This document shows positions 15,779-20,510 of a DNA stretch of 20,680 bases, one piece after another; the first letter of the stretch is position 1; each line of letters begins with the position of its first letter. The notes under the pieces are model-generated. The model did no database searches, was not told where the DNA came from, and was given only the letters and a program-made list of their open reading frames with translations. Origin of the DNA: a virus; the IMG/VR virus record IMGVR_UViG_3300008266_008458, positions 1-20,680 of that record, one strand, 5' to 3'. Made by a program: the position numbers and the translations under genes.

Positions 15779-17253
15779 TGAATTTCTATACAAATGTTTA
15801 TTATACTGGTTCAAATATTCTTTTAAGAAAAATAGTTGATGGAAGGGCAGAGAAGGTGAGGTTTAGTTACTCACCCTCTTTGTTTTTGATATCAAGTAAG
15901 AGTTCAAGTTACAAAACAATCGATGGTAGAAATCTAGAACAAATTCAATTTTCAAATATTTTTGAGTTGAATGACTTCAAAGAGTTATACAAAGATGTCG
16001 ATAACTTTGAGATACACGGAGAGATCGGTGTAGAATATCAATTTATATCTGAAAACTATGGTCCAGATTCTGAATACGATTTTAGAAAAATTGGAATTCT
16101 GTATCTAGATATTGAAACAACAGCGGAAAATTCATTTCCCTCTATTTCAAATCCAATAGAAAAAATCATAGCAATATCGTGTAAGTATAATGGCAGCAAG
16201 TATATTTTTTGCTTGGGTGAGTACAAAGCAAAGCCTGATGAAAATGCAGTCAGTTACTCAGACGAACAAAAATTACTAGAAGATTTTATTCAATTTATAT
16301 CTCATATTCAACCAGAAATCATTACTGGTTGGAATGTTAGATTTTTTGATATTCCGTACATCATCAATAGAGCAAATAAAATCCTAGATGAAGGTACAAC
16401 TAAGAAATTGTCTCCTTGGGGAATCATCAAGAACAAAATTATCAATAGAAAAGGATATGATGCAGAAGTCTATGAAATAATCGGAACTAGTATTCTAGAT
16501 TATTATGAACTTTATCAGACATTCACATATACAAATCAAGAATCATACAAGTTAGATCATATTGCCTATGTTGAACTTGGTGAGAGAAAAATTTCATATT
16601 CTGAGTATGAAAATATTTCAGATTTTTACAAGAATAATTTTCAAAAATTTGTAGAATATAATATGAAAGATACCGAACTTGTTGAAAAACTTGAAGAAAA
16701 ATTAAAATTGATTGAACTTGCAACAGCATTGGCATATTCAGCTGGTGTGAATTATAACGATGTATTTTCTCAAGTTAGAACATGGGATGTAATCATATTT
16801 AACGATCTAAAAAAGAAAAACATAGTAATTCCACCAAAAAGAAAAAACAATAAAAATGATCAATATGCTGGAGCATATGTAAAAGATCCAATTGTTGGAA
16901 TGCATCAATGGGTAGCATCTTATGATGTCAATTCTCTATATCCTTCTTTGATTGTTCATTACAATATTTCTCCAGAAACTATTCAGAACAAAAATTTCAA
17001 AGGAAAGATAAATTTGAATGATATATTAAGTAACAACAAAGATACAGAAACATTCAAATGTTTTGAAAAAGCAAAAGAATATGGATATTCCATTGCGGCA
17101 AATGGAACAATGTACTCTGTGGAAGAGCAAGGGTTTTTGCCTAAACTTATGGATAAGATGTATAAAGAAAGAAAACAATTTAAAAATCTTATGATTGAAT
17201 CTAAGAAAAAACTAGAAGAAGTAAATAAAGAAATAAAGAAGAGGGGCTTGTAG
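15778..17253 (+). CDS. 43: DNA polymerase gp43, N-terminal part only (family B; exonuclease plus motif A)
   Basis: 491 residues from the ATG at 15778 (TGATG with the previous stop). T4 gp43 is about 898 residues. Present are the N-terminal domain, the 3'-5' exonuclease with Exo I DIE (Asp111, Glu113; T4 Asp112 and Glu114), Exo II WNVRFFDIPYI (Asp191) and Exo III YNMKDTELVE (Asp298), and polymerase motif A YDVNSLYPSLI (Asp383), followed by HYNISPETI and FLPKLMDKMYKERKQFK. The frame then stops after a charged helix ending in KKRGL. Motif B (KxxxNSLYG) and motif C (YGDTDS), and thus one of the two catalytic aspartates, are absent from this product and from the rest of the window. Split gp43 genes (43A/43B) are known in some Aeromonas T4-like phages, broken in the same part. 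It therefore probably needs a separate C-terminal subunit encoded beyond the window. Confidence 0.9.
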   Translation: MNFYTNVYYTGSNILLRKIVDGRAEKVRFSYSPSLFLISSKSSSYKTIDGRNLEQIQFSNIFELNDFKELYKDVDNFEIHGEIGVEYQFISENYGPDSEYDFRKIGILYLDIETTAENSFPSISNPIEKIIAISCKYNGSKYIFCLGEYKAKPDENAVSYSDEQKLLEDFIQFISHIQPEIITGWNVRFFDIPYIINRANKILDEGTTKKLSPWGIIKNKIINRKGYDAEVYEIIGTSILDYYELYQTFTYTNQESYKLDHIAYVELGERKISYSEYENISDFYKNNFQKFVEYNMKDTELVEKLEEKLKLIELATALAYSAGVNYNDVFSQVRTWDVIIFNDLKKKNIVIPPKRKNNKNDQYAGAYVKDPIVGMHQWVASYDVNSLYPSLIVHYNISPETIQNKNFKGKINLNDILSNNKDTETFKCFEKAKEYGYSIAANGTMYSVEEQGFLPKLMDKMYKERKQFKNLMIESKKKLEEVNKEIKKRGL

Positions 17254-17275
17254 AATCTTTATAGTCTGGTATAAT
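17248..17275 (+). promoter_or_regulatory. Extended -10 promoter before the SPOUT methyltransferase
   Basis: TGGTATAAT (17267-17275) is the same extended -10 as at the dut promoter. A weak -35 (TTGTAG, 17248-17253) lies 16 bases upstream and overlaps the end of the polymerase gene. The predicted start is at about 17282, which is the ATG itself, so the mRNA would be leaderless; GAGG ends only 1 base before the ATG, too near to act as a normal ribosome site. Confidence 0.7.
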
Positions 17276-17281
17276 TGAGGC

Positions 17282-17851
17282 ATGGCTGAAACGAGAAACA
17301 TCATTGATCACTACCATTACTGGAATCATGAAGCCATCATGGCAGATCTTGATTCCAAGAGAAATAACTTTACCGTTATTTGTGCAAATGTTGAGAATGA
17401 CTTCAACATTAGCACAGTGATCAGAAATTCAAATGCATTTCTAGCAAATGAAGTTTGGATTTATGGCCGTAAGCAATATGATCGTCGCGGTACTGTAGGA
17501 ACACATCTGTATACTAAGTTTCGCCATGTGAAGACGATTGATAATCTTGTAGAAGAACTAAATTCATTGAAGGAAAGAGCTGGAGGAAACATTCATGTTG
17601 TCGGCATTGATAACATTTCAAACTCATCTAACATTACCAATTTCTCTTGGGGTAATGACTCAAATGCCCATGTTGTGATGATTTTTGGACAAGAGCAGAT
17701 TGGCATTCCAAAGGAACTTATTGATATCTGTGACGATGTTGTTTATATTCCACAGTATGGATCAGTTCGTAGTCTAAATGTTGGTACTGCAAGTGGTATT
17801 GCAATGTATGACTATTGCACCAAGGTAGTTGACACAGTAAATAGTATGTGA
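17282..17851 (+). CDS. SPOUT-class RNA 2'-O-methyltransferase (TrmH/SpoU family)
   Basis: 189 residues with the three SpoU motifs. Motif 1 is NDFNISTVIRNSNAF (39-53), with Asn42 and Arg48 at the conserved catalytic positions. Motif 2 is FGQEQIGIPKEL (135-146) with Glu138. Motif 3 is IPQYGSVRSLNVGTASGIAMYDY (156-178), forming the trefoil knot that holds SAM. These enzymes methylate ribose 2'-OH in tRNA or rRNA. It lacks the extra N-terminal RNA-binding domain of rRNA methylases and in layout resembles TrmH (Gm18) more than TrmL. The gene sits directly before phage tRNA genes for Gln and two Leu, so phage tRNAs are plausible substrates; this is inference. It has its own extended -10 promoter. 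Confidence 0.88.
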   Translation: MAETRNIIDHYHYWNHEAIMADLDSKRNNFTVICANVENDFNISTVIRNSNAFLANEVWIYGRKQYDRRGTVGTHLYTKFRHVKTIDNLVEELNSLKERAGGNIHVVGIDNISNSSNITNFSWGNDSNAHVVMIFGQEQIGIPKELIDICDDVVYIPQYGSVRSLNVGTASGIAMYDYCTKVVDTVNSM

Positions 17852-17857
17852 TACAAT
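17829..17857 (+). promoter_or_regulatory. Consensus sigma-70 promoter for the tRNA cluster
   Basis: Perfect TTGACA (17829-17834), 17-base spacer, TACAAT (17852-17857) preceded by TGA (extended -10). It lies within the last codons of the SPOUT gene. The predicted start, at about 17864, is 12 bases upstream of the basic-peptide ATG, leaving room for the GAGAGG ribosome site. It would drive the peptide and the tRNAs behind it. Confidence 0.85.
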
Positions 17858-17875
17858 AGTGAAAGAGAGGTAAGC

Positions 17876-17968
17876 ATGTCAAGACCGCAAACAAGGACAA
17901 AGTGTCGTCGCCGTCGAAAGATTGGCAGTAAGAAGCGTAAGGCAATGAAACTTGCTCGTAAGCAGTAA
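17876..17968 (+). CDS. Very basic 30-residue peptide
   Basis: The ATG at 17876 follows a consensus promoter and a good ribosome site (GAGAGG, 5 bases upstream). The peptide, beginning MSRPQTRTKCRRRRKIGSKK and ending KAMKLARKQ, contains 14 Arg/Lys in 30 residues, one Cys and no acidic residue. The stop is 6 bases before tRNA-Gln, so peptide and tRNAs probably share one transcript. The composition recalls RNA-binding tails or small ribosomal proteins, but I do not recognise a family. Possible roles are RNA binding near the tRNAs or a leader peptide that separates promoter from tRNA; both are speculation. A chance frame is possible given the length, but the promoter and ribosome-site placement argue against it. 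Confidence 0.5.
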   Translation: MSRPQTRTKCRRRRKIGSKKRKAMKLARKQ

Positions 17969-17974
17969 TAGGAT

Positions 17975-18045
17975 TGCTCTGTGATGAAATGGTATCATAG
18001 GAGGCTTTGAACCTCCGCTTCTTGGTTCGAATCCAAGCAGAGCAT
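17975..18045 (+). tRNA. trnQ(UUG): tRNA-Gln (anticodon UUG)
   Basis: A full cloverleaf: acceptor TGCTCTG/CAGAGCA (7 bp, U1-A72 as usual for bacterial tRNA-Gln), D arm ATGA/TCAT with an AATGGTA loop, anticodon arm GGAGG/CCTCC with loop CTTTGAA (anticodon TTG), variable loop GCTT, T arm CTTGG/CCAAG with TTCGAAT. CCA is not encoded. Reads CAA codons, which are frequent in the AT-rich phage genes. Confidence 0.95.
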
Positions 18046-18048
18046 GTC

Positions 18049-18315
18049 GGGATTGTGGCGGAACAGGCAGACGCAACAGACTTTATATATGAGCACTTAG
18101 GTAGGAATATTTAAGTGAATCCAATCAAATTCGGTGAACGGTTTAAACTCCCAACGCCGAGCCAAGCCCTAATAGGAAGGTGTAGAGACTAGACGGTTGG
18201 CATCCAGAACGGATGAAGGCATAGTCCAGACCACAAACGCAAGGTGACGAAAGTCATAGTGGTAAGAAAATCTGTCGGTCAATTGACCATGTGGGTTCGA
18301 TTCCCACCAATCCCA
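18049..18315 (+). tRNA. trnL(UAA): tRNA-Leu (anticodon UAA), split by a group I intron
   Basis: Exons 18049-18083 and 18267-18315 join into an 84-nt tRNA: acceptor GGGATTG/CAATCCC with discriminator A, D arm GCG/CGC containing GG, anticodon stem ACAGA/TCTGT with loop CTT|AAAA (anticodon TAA), long variable arm GGTC-AATT-GACC typical of tRNA-Leu, T arm GTGGG/CCCAC with TTCGATT. The intron interrupts the anticodon after U34, the position used by the cyanobacterial and plastid tRNA-Leu(UAA) intron. CCA is not encoded. It starts 3 bases after tRNA-Gln. The spliced tRNA reads UUA, the commonest Leu codon in AT-rich genes. Confidence 0.94.
18084..18266 (+). ncRNA. Group I intron (IC3-like, 183 nt) in tRNA-Leu(UAA)
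   Basis: Seen elements: the 5' exon CTT pairs with internal guide GAG, giving the U-G pair at the splice site. P2 is CACTTA/TAAGTG. The conserved J-region CCGAGCCAAGCC is followed by GGAAGGTGTAGAGACTAGACGG in two adjacent blocks, containing the P3' and P7 strands; P7 is GACTA with TAGTC (in CATAGTCC). P8 is CATCC/GGATG. P9 is ACCAC/GTGGT, with an inner TGAC-GAAA-GTCA GNRA hairpin. The last base is G (omega-G, 18266). Layout and conserved blocks match the Anabaena tRNA-Leu(UAA) intron as I recall it, in a compact form without P5/P6 extensions. No ORF lies inside. Self-splicing activity is inferred. Confidence 0.9.
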
Positions 18316-18320
18316 TTGAA

Positions 18321-18362
18321 AAGGCAATTCGTATATATAGTAATAGGGGCACGAATTGCCTT
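18321..18362 (+). promoter_or_regulatory. Perfect 12-bp hairpin abutting the HNH start codon
   Basis: AAGGCAATTCGT (18321-18332) and ACGAATTGCCTT (18351-18362) are exact inverted copies around an 18-base loop containing TATATATAG and the ribosome-site-like AGGGG. The ATG at 18363 follows the stem directly. There is no U-tract, so a terminator is unlikely. In T4, homing-endonuclease genes are often silenced by such hairpins in long transcripts and expressed from a late promoter within the hairpin; a similar control is inferred here. Confidence 0.6.
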
Positions 18363-18833
18363 ATGAAGACTTATGGTAGATTAAATAAAATTGGTAAAAA
18401 CAAATTACAAGAGTTAGCAAACAATTGTAAAAGTTTAGCAGGATTAATAGAACAATTAGGTTATAGCAAAACTGCTGGTGGAACATTTTCTGTTGTTAAA
18501 AAATATCTACAATTATATCAAATAGATACATCTCATTGGACAGGTAAAGCATGGAATAAAGGTCAGCAATTAAAAGATTGGTCAAAATATGCCAATCATC
18601 AATATTGTAAAAAACATTTAATATCAGAAAGAACTCATAGATGTGAATTGTGTGGATTAACAGATTGGCGTGAATCTCGTATTCCTTTGGAGGTTCACCA
18701 CAAAGACGGTAACAGAACAAATAATGAATATGATAATTTACAATTACTTTGCCCAAACTGTCATGCTATGACTGATACTTGGAGAGGTAAGGGTAAAAAA
18801 CACCAAAGTGGTGAAACTGGCATACACGATTGA
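18363..18833 (+). CDS. HNH homing endonuclease (free-standing), overlapping tRNA-Leu(CAA)
   Basis: 156 residues from the ATG at 18363; the same frame extends upstream only into tRNA-Leu(UAA). Residues 13-60 are a helical DNA-binding segment (NKLQELANNCKSLAGLIEQLG, in two parts, then IDTSHWTGKAWNKG) known from this HNH family. The nuclease core is HRCELCGLTDW (92-102), PLEVHHKDGNRTNN (108-121) and NLQLLCPNCHAMTDTW (125-140), with zinc ligands C94/C97/C130/C133 and catalytic His112 or His113 and His134. It would nick or cut DNA and spread into uncut sites. The gene is markedly AT-rich (14 G+C in 18481-18540). Its last 32 bases are also the first 32 bases of tRNA-Leu(CAA). Confidence 0.88.
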   Translation: MKTYGRLNKIGKNKLQELANNCKSLAGLIEQLGYSKTAGGTFSVVKKYLQLYQIDTSHWTGKAWNKGQQLKDWSKYANHQYCKKHLISERTHRCELCGLTDWRESRIPLEVHHKDGNRTNNEYDNLQLLCPNCHAMTDTWRGKGKKHQSGETGIHD

Positions 18834-18883
18834 TTCAAAATCAATTGCCTAACGGCATGTGGGTTCGATTCCCACCTTTGGTA
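18802..18883 (+). tRNA. trnL(CAA): tRNA-Leu (anticodon CAA)
   Basis: 82-nt cloverleaf: acceptor ACCAAAG/CTTTGGT with discriminator A, D arm GTG/CAC with loop AAACTGGCATA, anticodon stem ATTGA/TCAAT with loop TTCAAAA (anticodon CAA), long variable arm GCC-TAAC-GGC, T arm GTGGG/CCCAC with TTCGATT. CCA not encoded. Reads UUG. Its T arm and flanks (18856-18876) are identical over 21 bases to those of tRNA-Leu(UAA) (18288-18308). Positions 18802-18833 also encode the HNH C-terminus. Confidence 0.94.
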
Positions 18884-18885
18884 TT

Positions 18886-19356
18886 ATGAATCAAGAACGA
18901 TACGAAGAAAGCCGAAAAGAACTAGATGCATACCGCGCCTACGAAATGGCAAAGGATAAGTCACTTTCACTAGATACAATCTTCAAGGCAACTGGAGGTT
19001 ATCGACAAGGCGTTGTAGATGCAAGAAATGCATCTCCTAAGAAAGAAAATAATAAAGTGATCAAGAAGAAGACAGTCAATAAGACCACCCGCACCACAAA
19101 GATGGATCGTCTGCGTATTGAAGCAGAGAAGAATCGTCCCGTGGGCGTGAGGGTTGTGTCGGAAGGACGATGCGAGGTGGAGATCACCACGCTTTATAAC
19201 TCCACAATGCACAAGCGCATGGGAGGAGTTCGTGCTGACTATTTCGACACTTCTGAACCCGCCTCACCGACTGTCTACATGGACAATCCGCATAACTTGC
19301 GAGTTCTTGCACAGGCTTTGCTCATGGCAGCGGATTGGATGGAGGGTGGTAAGTGA
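18886..19356 (+). CDS. Unknown protein, basic linker plus C-terminal domain (156 residues)
   Basis: The ATG at 18886 lies 2 bases after tRNA-Leu(CAA); the in-frame GTG at 18859 falls inside the tRNA T arm and is rejected. No Shine-Dalgarno site is visible, so translation may rely on the 5' end made by tRNA 3' processing, or begin at the later Met (residue 20, MAKDKSL). Residues 1-45 are helical and charged, 48-75 form a Lys/Thr/Arg-rich linker, and 83-156 form a folded domain (VGVRVVSEGRCEVEITTLYN, MHKRMGGVRADYFD, then LRVLAQALLMAADWMEGG). No family is recognised. G+C is clearly higher than in the HNH gene upstream. The stop overlaps the next start (GTGA). Confidence 0.6.
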   Translation: MNQERYEESRKELDAYRAYEMAKDKSLSLDTIFKATGGYRQGVVDARNASPKKENNKVIKKKTVNKTTRTTKMDRLRIEAEKNRPVGVRVVSEGRCEVEITTLYNSTMHKRMGGVRADYFDTSEPASPTVYMDNPHNLRVLAQALLMAADWMEGGK

Positions 19357-19547
19357 CAACCAAAGAACACATGGAGGCAAAAATTCAACAACTGATCGCC
19401 AAGTGTGATCGCCTGACGATGGAACGGGATGAGGCACGGCGGGAGGTATGTAGAAACGAATCACACCATCTACCAACAATGTCAGACCCATACCGCGAAG
19501 CAGAGCGGCGCGGATGGGACTGCTTCAAGGAGGACGGCAATGGCTGA
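19353..19547 (+). CDS. ERDEARR/GWDC small protein, copy A (64 residues)
   Basis: GTG start overlapping the previous stop (GTGA), with GGAGGGTGG just upstream as ribosome site. An N-terminal helix likely forms a coiled coil (EAKIQQLIAKCDRLTMERDE). It carries ERDEARREVC at 24-33 and ERRGWDCFKEDG at 51-62. The two motifs recur in the next two genes with the spacing Cys-to-Gly of 21, 26 and 25 residues. The copy is the shortest of the three. The family is unknown to me. The paired cysteines (one per motif) could form a metal or disulphide pair, but this is speculation. It overlaps the next gene by 8 bases. Confidence 0.65.
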   Translation: MTTKEHMEAKIQQLIAKCDRLTMERDEARREVCRNESHHLPTMSDPYREAERRGWDCFKEDGNG

Positions 19548-19908
19548 TTACACTCCCAATCCTTGGATACTTGACGAGATAGCAGCAAATCGCAAGTGGA
19601 TGGTGGAAATGATGGATGGTATGCCAACTGAATGCCTGACAAGTTGTGCCAAGGAGATTGAGTCTCTTCGTGCCGAACTCGCAAAAAGAACAGATGAACG
19701 GGATGAGGCTCGTAGGAGAATCTGCGAAACCACCGACATGACCAACCCCAACGATGACTGCTATGTGCGATTGACCCCGAAGCAGATTGCAGAGCATTAT
19801 GGTTGGGACTGCTACAAGAAGCCATATTGCTTTCGTGTAAACGGCGTTGTCGTTTCCAAGGGCAAGGCAGTCCCACCGAAGTTTGAACTTGGAGAGGATG
19901 ACGAATGA
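19540..19908 (+). CDS. ERDEARR/GWDC small protein, copy B (122 residues)
   Basis: The ATG at 19540 is chosen for the AAGGAGG site 5-11 bases upstream; upstream extension in frame lies within copy A. Residues 1-35 (MADYTPNPWILDEIAANRKW, then MVEMMDGMPT) are specific to this copy. A predicted coiled coil (CAKEIESLRAELAKRTDE) leads into ERDEARRRIC (53-62), followed by AEHYGWDCYKK (84-94). A C-terminal beta-like tail (CFRVNGVVVSKGKAVPPKF) is absent from copies A and C. The stop overlaps the start of copy C (ATGA). No known family. The DNA is G+C-rich for this genome (35 of 60 in 19501-19560, over the A/B junction). Confidence 0.68.
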   Translation: MADYTPNPWILDEIAANRKWMVEMMDGMPTECLTSCAKEIESLRAELAKRTDERDEARRRICETTDMTNPNDDCYVRLTPKQIAEHYGWDCYKKPYCFRVNGVVVSKGKAVPPKFELGEDDE

Positions 19909-20156
19909 GCGATGATATTGTGGCACGGTTGCGCTACTACACACAGGTAGATACGACAAGTCCTGTCTTTATAGTCAATGCTGATCTTCTCAAAGCCGCC
20001 GACGAGATCGAACGACTCCGTGCCGAGCGAGATGAAGCAAGACGGGAGATTTGCCAACTGAAAGGAACCGTCAGATGGAATTATTATTTTCCACACTTTG
20101 GTCCGAAGGGTTATGCGAAGCATCGTGGATGGGATTGCCACAAGGATTACAAATGA
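19905..20156 (+). CDS. ERDEARR/GWDC small protein, copy C (83 residues)
   Basis: ATGA overlap with copy B; GGAGAGG lies about 10 bases upstream. MSDDIVARLRYY is followed by DLLKAADEIERLRAERDEAR (28-47), which resembles the coiled segment of small phage proteins of the Ea22 or restriction-alleviation-neighbour type, then ERDEARREIC (41-50) and AKHRGWDCHKDYK (71-83). It ends right after the GWDC motif, as copy A nearly does. The same paired motifs in three successive genes point to tandem duplication. The stop overlaps the next start (ATGA). Function unknown. Confidence 0.68.
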   Translation: MSDDIVARLRYYTQVDTTSPVFIVNADLLKAADEIERLRAERDEARREICQLKGTVRWNYYFPHFGPKGYAKHRGWDCHKDYK

Positions 20157-20479
20157 ACAACGAAAATGACAATGTAACCAAAGACCCGTTTCTTGATGAA
20201 TACTACAAGATTCATAGAGGTTTCGGTCAACCTGAGATCATCGACAAGATGATCTATGAACGCCATGATCAGCGCAACTGCTCTCCACGCATTCAGGATA
20301 AGATTCTGGGTGCAGCATGGCAGATCAAGGAAGAATGGGTAAAGGAAGAGATTCGTGAGTTCGTACTGCGTATGTCGTGGCACATCATGCACCTTGAGGA
20401 AACACTCAAGCGAAACAACATTCCCCACGAACCGTACAGAAGTTATTACAACATGCCAAAGGAAGGAGACATGATTTAA
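20153..20479 (+). CDS. Unknown small helical protein (108 residues)
   Basis: Start at 20153 (ATGA overlap with copy C); the longer frame from 20051 lies inside copy C. The product is mostly helical and charged: DPFLDEYYKIHRGFG (11-25), a basic/His patch (YERHDQRNCSPRIQDK), a long amphipathic helix (QIKEEWVKEEIREFVLRMSW), and a C-terminal tail with PHEPYRSYYNMPKEGDMI. It does not carry the ERDEARR or GWDC motifs of its neighbours. No family is recognised. It closes a five-gene run linked by 4- or 8-base overlaps. A late promoter starts 5 bases after its stop. Confidence 0.6.
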   Translation: MNNENDNVTKDPFLDEYYKIHRGFGQPEIIDKMIYERHDQRNCSPRIQDKILGAAWQIKEEWVKEEIREFVLRMSWHIMHLEETLKRNNIPHEPYRSYYNMPKEGDMI

Positions 20480-20484
20480 CTTTC

Positions 20485-20492
20485 TATAAATA
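20485..20492 (+). promoter_or_regulatory. T4-type late promoter octamer TATAAATA
   Basis: Perfect TATAAATA between the small-gene operon and the ATG at 20511. A start near 20498 would give a leader of about 13 bases; no clear Shine-Dalgarno site is seen in it. Confidence 0.7.
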
Positions 20493-20510
20493 CATGTAGA
20501 TGTTTAAACC

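Noticed and set aside
18291-18362. Longer HNH reading frame starting at GTG 18291
   Set aside because: The start lies in the T arm of tRNA-Leu(UAA); the ATG at 18363 follows the tRNA and fits the family N-terminus.
18321-18362. The 12-bp hairpin as a terminator or broken tRNA
   Set aside because: No U-tract follows, and no D, anticodon or T arm can be folded.
18859-18885. Longer frame for the gene at 18886, starting at GTG 18859
   Set aside because: The first nine codons are the T arm and acceptor of tRNA-Leu(CAA), giving the same artefactual MGSIPT start as the HNH frame.
19385-19959. Long minus-strand frames opposite the ERDEARR genes
   Set aside because: No ribosome site, no overlap logic, Ser/Arg/His-rich shadow composition; the + strand genes are coupled and share motifs.
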